From an uncultured bacterium (GTDB taxonomy: Bacteria > Verrucomicrobiota > Kiritimatiellia > RFP12 > UBA1067), in contig CACWJS010000009.1 of assembly GCA_902761275.1 (NCBI GenBank), positions 1 to 39,581 on the forward strand: 39,581 bases of DNA, given 5' to 3'. A program made the translations under genes and the position numbers. Below, piece by piece: positions 33,438-39,581 of the stretch. Every line of letters begins with the position of its first letter. Positions within the stretch are counted from its first letter, which is position 1. The notes beneath the pieces are model-generated. The model did no database searches, was not told the DNA's origin, and worked only from the letters and a program-made list of their open reading frames with translations.

Positions 33438-36400
33438 TTATCTGTCGATCTCGGAGAGGAGCGAACGGAGGAAGCCGGCCTTCTCGCGTGCCTTGGCCGC
33501 GCGCTCCATCGCCGAGTTGTCGCCGGCGAACTTCGCGTAGGCGTTGATGACGACGGGCTGCGGCGTTTCAAGCTCCTTGATCGCCTGCCTCAATTCCGCG
33601 ATGAGCGGAGCGGCCTCCGCGTCTCGTCCGAGTTCGTGCAGGGCCTTGACGCGCCAGTAGTCCATCTCGCCCGCATGGATCCATCCCTTGAGGGAGTTTT
33701 CGAGTTCCGCCTTGTAGCCCGCCGCGTCGCCAAGCGCCTTCTTGCACTGCGCCATGTAGTAGCGGCTCTTCGGCTCGGTGCCTGCGTCGCCCGGACGCCC
33801 CGCCTGGAGGTTTTCGGGATAAGTCGTCGACTCCTCGAAGAATTTAAGCGCCGACTTGTAGTCGCCCTTCTCCATCGCGGCTTTTCCAAGTCCAAGGCAC
33901 GACTCCACGAACGGCGCGAGAAGTCCGTCCGCTCCCTCCCAGACGTGGAAGCGGCGCGTTGTGAGTATCTTGTGCGCCTCGGCGTAGCGTCCGACTGCGT
34001 TCAGCGTGTAGGCATAGCGCAGGATGCACGGATCGTACTTGTCGACCGTCGCGCGGTACTTCTCCATGAGCGCCAGCCGCTCCGCCGCCGGAAGCTTCAG
34101 CTTCTCCGCAAGCTTGCCCGCCTCGTCGAGCGTGCGGAAGTTGCCGGGATCGGCGGCGAGCGACTTGAGGTAGTATTCGTAGGCCTCCTTGCTCGGCACG
34201 CCGGAAGGAATACCGGTGTTCGTGAAGTACGTCCCAGGATGCGAAAGAGCGAAGCCGATGCAGCGAAGCGCAAGGGCGTAGGAAGAGTTGGGAGTGGAGG
34301 AGTTGGTTTCGCACAGTTCGACGCAGCGCTTCCAATCGGCGAGGCCTGCATCCTTGCGGTCGTGGTTCCACTCGCAGCAACCGAGGTAGTACCATGTGTT
34401 CGCGAGTTCGGGCGCGGCGGCCGCTGCGATCTTAAGAACCTCTTCCTCTTCAAGACGATTCGGGAAGCAGTAGTCCGTCGGCATCGCGGCAGCGGCGGCA
34501 AACGCCGCTTGTGCGAGTTTAAAGTTTGAAGTTGAAAGTTTAAAGTTGCTGTCGACTCTGCACTCAACTTTAAACTTTTCACTTTCAACTTTCAACTTTT
34601 CCAGCATCGCCGCGCCCTTGAAGTAGCCGAAGAGCGCGTTCTTGTAGCTGTCGCACGCGGCGATGGTGTCCTTGAGCGGGAGCGCGCCCTCGGTAGCGTA
34701 GGGCTTTTCGGCTGCGGCCTTTGCTAGCGCTGCGTCGCAGAGCGCGATCACCTCGTCGTAACATCCGATGCCCCAGTAGTCGCTGATGCACTCCAAAAGC
34801 TGCTGCTCCTTGAGCCCGCGATTCTTCTCGGCCGCGGCAAATCCGTCGCGCTCCACAACCGCCCAATACTCCAGCGGATCGCACTGCTGCGCAATGTTGA
34901 AGTTGGGAGTGGGTGAGTTGGGAGTGGGTGAGTTAACCCCTCCACTCCTCCACTCCTCCACTCCTCCACTCTTAACTCCTTCACTCTTAACTCCTCCACT
35001 CTTAACTTCCAACTTCCTCAAGAAAATTCCCTTCATCGTCCACAGCTTCGCTTCGTCCTGGCCGAGCGCGAGGGCGTCGTCAATTCGCGCGAGCGCCTCA
35101 GTCCAGTCGCCCCTGAGCGCGGCGATGCGCGCGAGCTCGACATACGACTCCTTCTTGTGCGTAAGCCGCCAGGTGCAGCGCCAGAAGAGGTCTTCCGCGC
35201 GCTTCAGGTTGCCAAGATATCGCTCCACGAGCGCAAGATAGTACTCCGGCGCGGCGTCGAGCGCGCGCGTGTGGTTCTGCGTTGCGCGCGCAACTGCCCT
35301 CTCCAGATACGGCTTCGCCTCGGCGTAGCTTCCGTTCTTCGCAAGTCTCACGCCCATCGCAAGGTTGGCCTTGGAATAGTCTGGGTCGATTTCAAGCGCG
35401 CGCTTGTAATATGGCTCAGGGTCGATCAATCCGTTCTGGAACTGATCGAGGCGAAGACCAACCTCGTAGGCGAGCTCCGCGCTCGTGTATTCCTTCGGCT
35501 CTTTCGGATTCTCCACCTTCGGCGGAAGCTCCACGTCGCCCTGCGGCGGAACGGGCGTGTAGGAGAGGAACACCTTGCCGGACGCGTCGGCGATTGCGGC
35601 GGTAAACTCTTGGTCTTTGGCGCCGGATTCGACCTTGACGGTCTTGCACCACGGCGTGTTGGGGTCGATGGCGACATTCTTCTCCTCAAACGCCACGCCC
35701 GTCCCGCGAGTCCCGCCCGTCCCGCTCGTCCTGTAGACCGTCACCGTGCAGTCCTTGAGCACGCGCGTAGAGTGGAAGCCGACGAGCAACTTGTCGTCTG
35801 CGAGACGGTCTACGTTCACAGCTCCGTCGATCGTCACGTTCTTGATGCCGCCGATTCCCTTCACCGGGAACCAGAACTGCTCGACCTTGCGCGTCTCGTA
35901 CGGCGCGATCCACGAGTAGTCCGGCTGGTTGTCCGACCAGCAGCCGACCATCAGCTCGAGATACGGTCCGTCGTTGTCCGTGAGCACCTTGTCCCACACG
36001 TGCGCCTCGGGGAAGTTGCCCCAGAGGAAAAACTTCTTGCCGACCGTGATGTGGCGGTTCGAGACATGCGCCGTTCCGCACTGCTTCTTGTGATCGTAGC
36101 CGGCCATGAACGCGTTGTCGGGGTCGAAGCCGAAGATGGAGCGCGACTCGATCGTGAAGTTCTTCCACCAGGAAAGGTCCATCGTTCCGGAGATGTCGTC
36201 TGCGTACTTCGAGCGCTGCGAGGGAAGGAGCTCGACTTCCTCCTTGCGCGGTCCGATCGGAAAACTCGTCCAGTAGTTCTTGTGGTGGTCGAAGCCGAGG
36301 TGCATCGACGGCGGGAAGAGAATCTGGTAGTCGTCTCCGCAGTGGACGGACACGTTCGCCCAGTAGATCATCGATTCGATCCACGGCTGACGGTTCATGA

Positions 36401-36980
36401 AGACGTTCTCCGCCCGCAGCACGGCGCGGTCGGGGAGGAGCGAAAGACCTATCGTCCACTTGAGGCGGCGCCTGAGCTCCGTCTCGCCGATCCAGATCGT
36501 CTTCGTGCCATCCTTGTTCGCGGTGAAACGCCAGTCGATCGGCATCGCGGTCGTGGCGCGGTGGTGGTGCGGGAAGTTCCATTCGACGCCGCCGGATATC
36601 CACGCGCCGAGCATTCCGATGAGCGCGGGCTTTATGACATGCTGGCGGTAGAACGTCTCGAATCCGGTCGCCTTGTCCGTGAAGTTGAGGAGGTGCCCGC
36701 CGTGCTCGGGGAGAAGCCCCATCTGGAGCCAGTCGTTCTCGAGCGTCAGGTACTTGTACGTCTCGTCGAACTTCTCGTCGTGCAGAACGTCCTGCATCGG
36801 ATACGGGTAGACGCGCCCCTGCGCGCCCTGGTATACGCGCCCGGTGTAGAAGAGCGGCGTCTTGTCGTATCCTCCCGGCGCATACGTCGGAAGGACAATC
36901 GAATTCTCTTTGAACAGAACATCTCCTGCATTTGCAAGCAAGGAGAGAAGAGCGGAAAATACTAGTGCGGTCTGTTTCAT
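33438..36980 (-). CDS. secreted DUF5107 protein with TPR repeats
   Basis: The 1180-residue protein has a signal peptide (MKQTALVFSALLSLLANA). A DUF5107-type domain rich in aromatic and His residues follows (LLPEHGGHLLNFTDKATG, SGGVEWNFPHHHRATT), which looks like a carbohydrate-active beta-sandwich. From about residue 500 come TPR motifs (YYKRALEIDPDYSKANLAMG, AKPYLERAVARA). Four short repeat arrays are read in frame in linkers of the TPR half (35697-35731, 34897-35016, 34516-34602, 34285-34306) without breaking the frame. ATG 36980 lies 7 nt after its -10 box, so the mRNA is probably leaderless; ATG 36989 overlaps that box. It diverges from the XylR-like regulator, which may control it. Molecular function is not established. 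Confidence 0.85.
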   Translation of the reverse strand: MKQTALVFSALLSLLANAGDVLFKENSIVLPTYAPGGYDKTPLFYTGRVYQGAQGRVYPYPMQDVLHDEKFDETYKYLTLENDWLQMGLLPEHGGHLLNFTDKATGFETFYRQHVIKPALIGMLGAWISGGVEWNFPHHHRATTAMPIDWRFTANKDGTKTIWIGETELRRRLKWTIGLSLLPDRAVLRAENVFMNRQPWIESMIYWANVSVHCGDDYQILFPPSMHLGFDHHKNYWTSFPIGPRKEEVELLPSQRSKYADDISGTMDLSWWKNFTIESRSIFGFDPDNAFMAGYDHKKQCGTAHVSNRHITVGKKFFLWGNFPEAHVWDKVLTDNDGPYLELMVGCWSDNQPDYSWIAPYETRKVEQFWFPVKGIGGIKNVTIDGAVNVDRLADDKLLVGFHSTRVLKDCTVTVYRTSGTGGTRGTGVAFEEKNVAIDPNTPWCKTVKVESGAKDQEFTAAIADASGKVFLSYTPVPPQGDVELPPKVENPKEPKEYTSAELAYEVGLRLDQFQNGLIDPEPYYKRALEIDPDYSKANLAMGVRLAKNGSYAEAKPYLERAVARATQNHTRALDAAPEYYLALVERYLGNLKRAEDLFWRCTWRLTHKKESYVELARIAALRGDWTEALARIDDALALGQDEAKLWTMKGIFLRKLEVKSGGVKSEGVKSGGVEEWRSGGVNSPTPNSPTPNFNIAQQCDPLEYWAVVERDGFAAAEKNRGLKEQQLLECISDYWGIGCYDEVIALCDAALAKAAAEKPYATEGALPLKDTIAACDSYKNALFGYFKGAAMLEKLKVESEKFKVECRVDSNFKLSTSNFKLAQAAFAAAAAMPTDYCFPNRLEEEEVLKIAAAAAPELANTWYYLGCCEWNHDRKDAGLADWKRCVELCETNSSTPNSSYALALRCIGFALSHPGTYFTNTGIPSGVPSKEAYEYYLKSLAADPGNFRTLDEAGKLAEKLKLPAAERLALMEKYRATVDKYDPCILRYAYTLNAVGRYAEAHKILTTRRFHVWEGADGLLAPFVESCLGLGKAAMEKGDYKSALKFFEESTTYPENLQAGRPGDAGTEPKSRYYMAQCKKALGDAAGYKAELENSLKGWIHAGEMDYWRVKALHELGRDAEAAPLIAELRQAIKELETPQPVVINAYAKFAGDNSAMERAAKAREKAGFLRSLLSEIDR
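34285..34306. repeat. short in-frame repeat in the TPR protein
   Basis: GAGTTGGGAGTGGAGGAGTT is related to the larger array at 34897-35016. On the coding strand it encodes NSSTPNSS. Confidence 0.55.
34516..34602. repeat. convergent heptamer arrays forming a long inverted repeat
   Basis: 34517-34548 and 34565-34596 are 32-bp arms matching at 27 of 32 bases, built from AAAGTTT/AAAGTTG-type heptamers. They flank a 16-bp centre. Read in frame as KVESEKFKVE and FKLSTSNFKL. The mRNA would fold into a long hairpin inside the coding region. Confidence 0.8.
34897..35016. repeat. 120-bp compound tandem repeat in the TPR gene
   Basis: It contains two 15-bp units GTTGGGAGTGGGTGA, then CTCCACTCC-type 9-mers, then CTCTTAACTCC-type units. 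Read in frame as VKSGGVKSEGVKSGGVEEW and NSPTPNSPTP. Length variation between strains is expected. Confidence 0.85.
35697..35731. repeat. 9-bp GC-rich tandem repeat in the DUF5107 gene
   Basis: On the coding strand GGGACGGGC, GGGACTCGC and GGGACGGGC follow each other and encode GTGGTRGTG between two beta-rich parts of the protein. Confidence 0.7.
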
Positions 36981-36987
36981 GCCCCGC

Positions 36988-37068
36988 ATTTTATCAAATC
37001 TCCAAGAGCACAACATACCCGTTAATGACAAAATTTTGTATTCATTTGGGCAATAGATATGTTATAAT
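36988..37068. promoter_or_regulatory. divergent promoter region with cassette copy D
   Basis: Leftward: -10 TAAAAT (36993-36988), ending 7 nt before the DUF5107 ATG. Rightward: TATAAT (37063-37068), ending 8 nt before the regulator ATG. A 33-bp element at 37018-37050 begins CCCG and ends TTTGGG, keeps the CGGGTATGTTGTG flank seen in copy E, and lies 24 bp from the leftward -10. It is more diverged than the other copies (arms CCCGTTAATGA/TCATTTGGG) and has CAAAATTTTG at its centre. It is the likely site of control by the adjacent regulator. Confidence 0.65.
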
Positions 37069-37076
37069 CTCCAACC

Positions 37077-38222
37077 ATGGACATCATACTCTTCTTTCAG
37101 TCGACACTTCGCAAGAGCTGGCAGCAGAAACTGGCTGGCGTGCACATGTTTGCGCAGGAGCGCGGATGGTTCGTGCAGGTAATCAGCCGCTTCAACAGTC
37201 CGGAAGAAATCCGCAACGCACTGAAGGAATGGCATCCCATCGGCTGCCTGGTCGACTGCGCGATGAGCCACAGCGCGCCGCCCGACAAGATTTTCCGGGA
37301 CATCCCCACAGTCTATCTTGACCAGGATCCTGCATGCAGTTCGCCGGAGCATCCCTGTCTTCTGCACGATTCAGCGGCCGAAGCCAAGCTTGCCGGTGCA
37401 GAGCTTCTGAAGCTCAAGTGCAAGTCCTACGCCTATATCGGAACAGGAAAGAACCTACACTGGGACAGAGACCGCCTTGCACAGTTCCAGAAGGACGTGC
37501 GGGCGGCGGGCGCCTCAGTTGCGGTTCTGCCGCAGACGGGGCTCCAGGAGGCGATCGTCAAACTGCCAAAACCATGCGGAATCCTCGGGACGAACGACGA
37601 CTGCGCCATCAAGGCCTACCATGCCGCGACAGCGGCCGGGCTTGCGATTCCCGACGATGTCGCGATTGTCGGGATCGACAATGACGAGATGTTCTGCGAA
37701 GCCGTGTCGCCTGGGCTGACCAGCGCGGAGCCAGACTTCGAGCGTGCTGGCTACCGCCTCGCGCAGATACTGGCGGAGGAAATAGGAAAAGGGGGAAAAA
37801 GGAAGTCGGGGAAGAGAAAAGTCGAGTTCTACGGGCCGCTGCGGCTCGTGCGAAGAGGATCGACCGCCACTTCGTCGGGAACGAGCCCTCGCGTAAGACG
37901 TGCGCTGGAATATATCCGCCGAAACGCCTGCAGCCAGTCAATCTGCCTTGACCGTATAATCGAAGAGATGGGCTGTTCGAGAAGGATGGGGACGCTTCGG
38001 TTCAGAAAAGAGACGGGGCGCACCATACTTGAGGAGATACATGAACACCGCTTCGAGAAGGCATGCGACCTCCTTTCGCGGACGAGACTCCCCATTTCCA
38101 CCGTGGTCGCCCACTGCGGCTACCGTTCCGACGCGTTCGCGAAGAAGATGTTCCTTGCCCGCACAGGGATAACGATGCGAGAATACAGAAAAAGCACGCT
38201 CCAGCAAAGTTCACGCCGTTAA
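37077..38222 (+). CDS. XylR-like transcription regulator (sugar-binding domain plus AraC HTH)
   Basis: The 381-residue protein has no N-terminal HTH. Residues about 1-265 form a periplasmic-binding-protein-like sensor ([60 protein letters not shown]). Residues about 275-375 form two AraC-type HTH motifs ([19 protein letters not shown] and [20 protein letters not shown]). This is the E. coli XylR layout, where a sugar bound to the sensor makes the dimer an activator. It diverges from the DUF5107 operon across cassette copy D and is the best candidate to control all five cassette promoters. No Shine-Dalgarno is seen; the promoter lies 8 nt before the ATG, so the mRNA is probably leaderless. Confidence 0.93.
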   Translation: MDIILFFQSTLRKSWQQKLAGVHMFAQERGWFVQVISRFNSPEEIRNALKEWHPIGCLVDCAMSHSAPPDKIFRDIPTVYLDQDPACSSPEHPCLLHDSAAEAKLAGAELLKLKCKSYAYIGTGKNLHWDRDRLAQFQKDVRAAGASVAVLPQTGLQEAIVKLPKPCGILGTNDDCAIKAYHAATAAGLAIPDDVAIVGIDNDEMFCEAVSPGLTSAEPDFERAGYRLAQILAEEIGKGGKRKSGKRKVEFYGPLRLVRRGSTATSSGTSPRVRRALEYIRRNACSQSICLDRIIEEMGCSRRMGTLRFRKETGRTILEEIHEHRFEKACDLLSRTRLPISTVVAHCGYRSDAFAKKMFLARTGITMREYRKSTLQQSSRR

Positions 38223-39069
38223 CTGGCGACTCGGCGGGCGCTTTCGAGAGTGTTCCAGAGGAGCATAGTTATCGTCATCGGTCCGACGCCTCCTGGAACG
38301 GGAGTAATTGCGCCTGCAACCTTGGAGCAGCTCTCGAAGTCGGCGTCGCCCACGAGACGGAAACCCTTCGGCTTCGTCGCGTCGGGAATCCTGTTTACGC
38401 CGACGTCTATTACTACCGCGCCCGGTTTGAGCATGTCGCCGGTAAGCGTGTTCGGCCGCCCGCGTCACGCGTGAAGTGGCCGACGTCAGGCGTCCCCGTG
38501 TGGCAGAGGGTGACTGTCGCGTTCGTCTCCTTGCGGGCGAGAAGCGCAGCGACTGGCTTGCCGACGATGTTGCTGCGCCCGATCACGACTGCATGCTTGC
38601 CGCGAATGTCCATCCCCGAGAATTCAATCAGCTTGATTATGCCGTGCGGCGTGCAGGGAAGAAAGCATTCGTCGCCGATCATCATCTTGCCGACGTTGAT
38701 GGGCGTGAAGCCGTCGACGTCCTTCTCGGGCGCAATCGCGTCAATGACCGCCTTGTCGCGTATGTGCTTCGGCACGGGAAGCTGCACGAGGATGCCGTGT
38801 ATCTCGGGATCGCAGTTGAGCTTCTTCACGAGCGAGACGAGCTCCTCCTCCGTCGTCTCGGCGGGAAGGCGTATTTCGCGCGAGAGCATCCCCGCCTCGG
38901 TGCATGCCTTTTCCTTGGCGGTGACATAGCTCACGCTTGCGGGATTGTCGCCAACGAGAATCACGGCGAGACCTGGCGTGACGCCCTTCTCCGACTTCAG
39001 CGCGGCGACTCCAGCCGCGATCTCCCCGCGCAGGCTGCGCGCAAGCTCCTTGCCGTCTATCAGCTTCAT
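38219..39069 (-). pseudogene. folD: folD with internal deletion and frameshift
   Basis: This gene would encode methylenetetrahydrofolate dehydrogenase/cyclohydrolase. The first part (MKLIDGKELARSL, AVILVGDNPASVSYVTAKEKAC, ILVQLPVPKH, DVDGF, PCTPHGI, VIGRSNIVGKPVA) is intact up to [15 protein letters not shown] near 38465. The rest ([20 protein letters not shown] to the end, [11 protein letters not shown]) is in another frame. The segment normally between them (about DIVVVAA) is missing, so roughly 20 bases were lost. GCGG words at the join suggest a slip between short repeats. The ATG overlaps the GspK-like stop (ATGA). Since folD is usually essential, an assembly error is a real alternative. 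The stop overlaps that of the convergent regulator at TTAA. Confidence 0.85.
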
Positions 39070-39581
39070 TTTGCCGATTCCTTTCTGTCCCCGACGGGAT
39101 CTTCCTCCCATTCGACATAGCGGACGTCTTTGTCCTTCAGGTACGCCTTAGCCTTGACAGAGCGTGTCATCCCCATCGACTCGCACTCTATCGTTATCTC
39201 GAAGATTGTCGTGTCGTCAGGCTTGAACAGCAGATAGTTGCTCGCCTCGGTGCCTACCTGGGCGTTGTTGCCGCCGTAGTCGGCGACGCGCTGCTGGAGA
39301 TCCTGGAAGTCCTTGTACTGCCACCAGCTCTGGGTCTCGTCGACGTCGTAGTCCGGTTCCTCGCTTTTTGCGCCGAGGATGGCGTCGATGTTCTCCGTGC
39401 TCTTTTCGAAATCCTCCTCGTCCTCTTCGTCGAAGATGCCTGGCACGGTCATCAGCTCGTCGCGCGTGCAGTCGTTCACGTAGACCTTGGCGCTGCCTAC
39501 AGTGTTGAACATCTCCGCGATGCCCTTTACCGTAATCTGGTCCTTCGGGTCTTCCTCCGGGTTCAGGACGCCGTTTTCGTC
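39066..39581 (-). CDS. type II secretion GspK-like protein, 5' end outside window
   Basis: The frame is open to the window edge, with 171 residues visible. DENGVLNPEEDP at its start resembles the DE-x-G-xx-N segment of GspK minor pseudopilins. KVYVNDCTRDELMTVPGI resembles the helix-hairpin-helix-like VN-x-NTA-x-x-x-L-x-x-LPGI block. The C-terminal TIECESMGMTRSVKAKAYL fits the end strands of that family. An acidic stretch (DEEDEEDFEKSTEN) is unusual. If correct, it would cap the pseudopilus that exports the many signal-peptide hydrolases here. It is translationally coupled to folD. Confidence 0.6.
   Translation of the reverse strand, partial: DENGVLNPEEDPKDQITVKGIAEMFNTVGSAKVYVNDCTRDELMTVPGIFDEEDEEDFEKSTENIDAILGAKSEEPDYDVDETQSWWQYKDFQDLQQRVADYGGNNAQVGTEASNYLLFKPDDTTIFEITIECESMGMTRSVKAKAYLKDKDVRYVEWEEDPVGDRKESAK

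Noticed and set aside
32756..33571. Longer N-terminus for the Mpv17-like protein starting at 33571
   Set aside because: The extra residues overlap the DUF5107 gene in another frame and are Arg/Ser-rich shadow sequence.
34516..35016. Repeat arrays as signs that the TPR gene is a pseudogene
   Set aside because: The frame is intact through all arrays and TPR motifs continue after each.
35157..36965. Long open frame on the plus strand opposite the DUF5107 gene
   Set aside because: GC-rich shadow of a clear minus-strand gene, with Arg/Val/Leu-biased composition and no domain. The same holds for long plus-strand frames over 1160-3358, 3799-5733, 7510-8910, 10983-12263 and 18466-19686.
38219..38480. 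Second, separate short gene for the folD C-terminus
   Set aside because: It continues the FolD fold exactly where the first part breaks, so it is one disrupted gene.

Overview
The window looks like a glycan-degradation region of a GC-rich, Gram-negative-type bacterium, most likely from the Kiritimatiellota/Lentisphaerota/Verrucomicrobiota side of the PVC group. Pointers are the large secreted glycoside hydrolases without SusC/SusD, LamG-type and beta-strand surface proteins, XylR-like regulators (sugar-binding domain plus AraC helix-turn-helix), a GspK-like type II secretion protein, and many short repeat families. The lineage is an inference from gene content. No tRNA, rRNA, transposase, integrase or CRISPR array was seen.

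Almost all genes are on the minus strand, so the layout is read right to left. At 38.2-39.6 kb lie a partial gspK-like gene and a folD with an internal deletion and frameshift. At 37.1-38.2 kb a XylR-like regulator (plus strand) diverges from an operon of a DUF5107/TPR protein and an Mpv17/PMP22-like membrane protein (32.8-37.0 kb). A second operon (17.9-32.6 kb) has a beta-strand surface protein, an esterase fused to a clan GH-A hydrolase, a GH27 alpha-galactosidase, a GH42-like enzyme and a beta-helix (GH110-like) protein fused to GH97. A GH16 enzyme with its own promoter follows. An accessory insert (13.2-16.8 kb) carries two unrelated AAA ATPases and a truncated regulator. The last block (1-13.2 kb) has an SGNH/beta-helix protein, a Tat-type metallophosphoesterase, two gene ghosts, a triple-LamG protein, a secreted tyrosine-phosphatase-like protein, a GH127 enzyme and a partial GH2-like enzyme.

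The enzyme set (GH27, GH97, GH110-like, GH16, GH42/GH2-like, GH127, esterase, SGNH) suggests breakdown of a galactose-rich, decorated polysaccharide. The exact substrate cannot be read from the sequence.

The most interesting signal is a promoter cassette present five times (about 8.85, 15.13, 17.83, 32.71 and 37.02 kb). Each copy has a 33-bp inverted element, CCC at one end and GGG at the other, lying exactly 24 bp upstream of an extended -10 box. One copy lies between the XylR-like regulator and its divergent operon, so this may be a regulon operator. The second theme is deletion scars: two genes reduced to their two ends, a regulator without its sensor domain, an internal signal peptide left by a gene fusion, and a folD missing a few codons. 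The third is short repeats (7-mers, 9-mers, palindromes) read through in frame at domain borders and in signal peptides.
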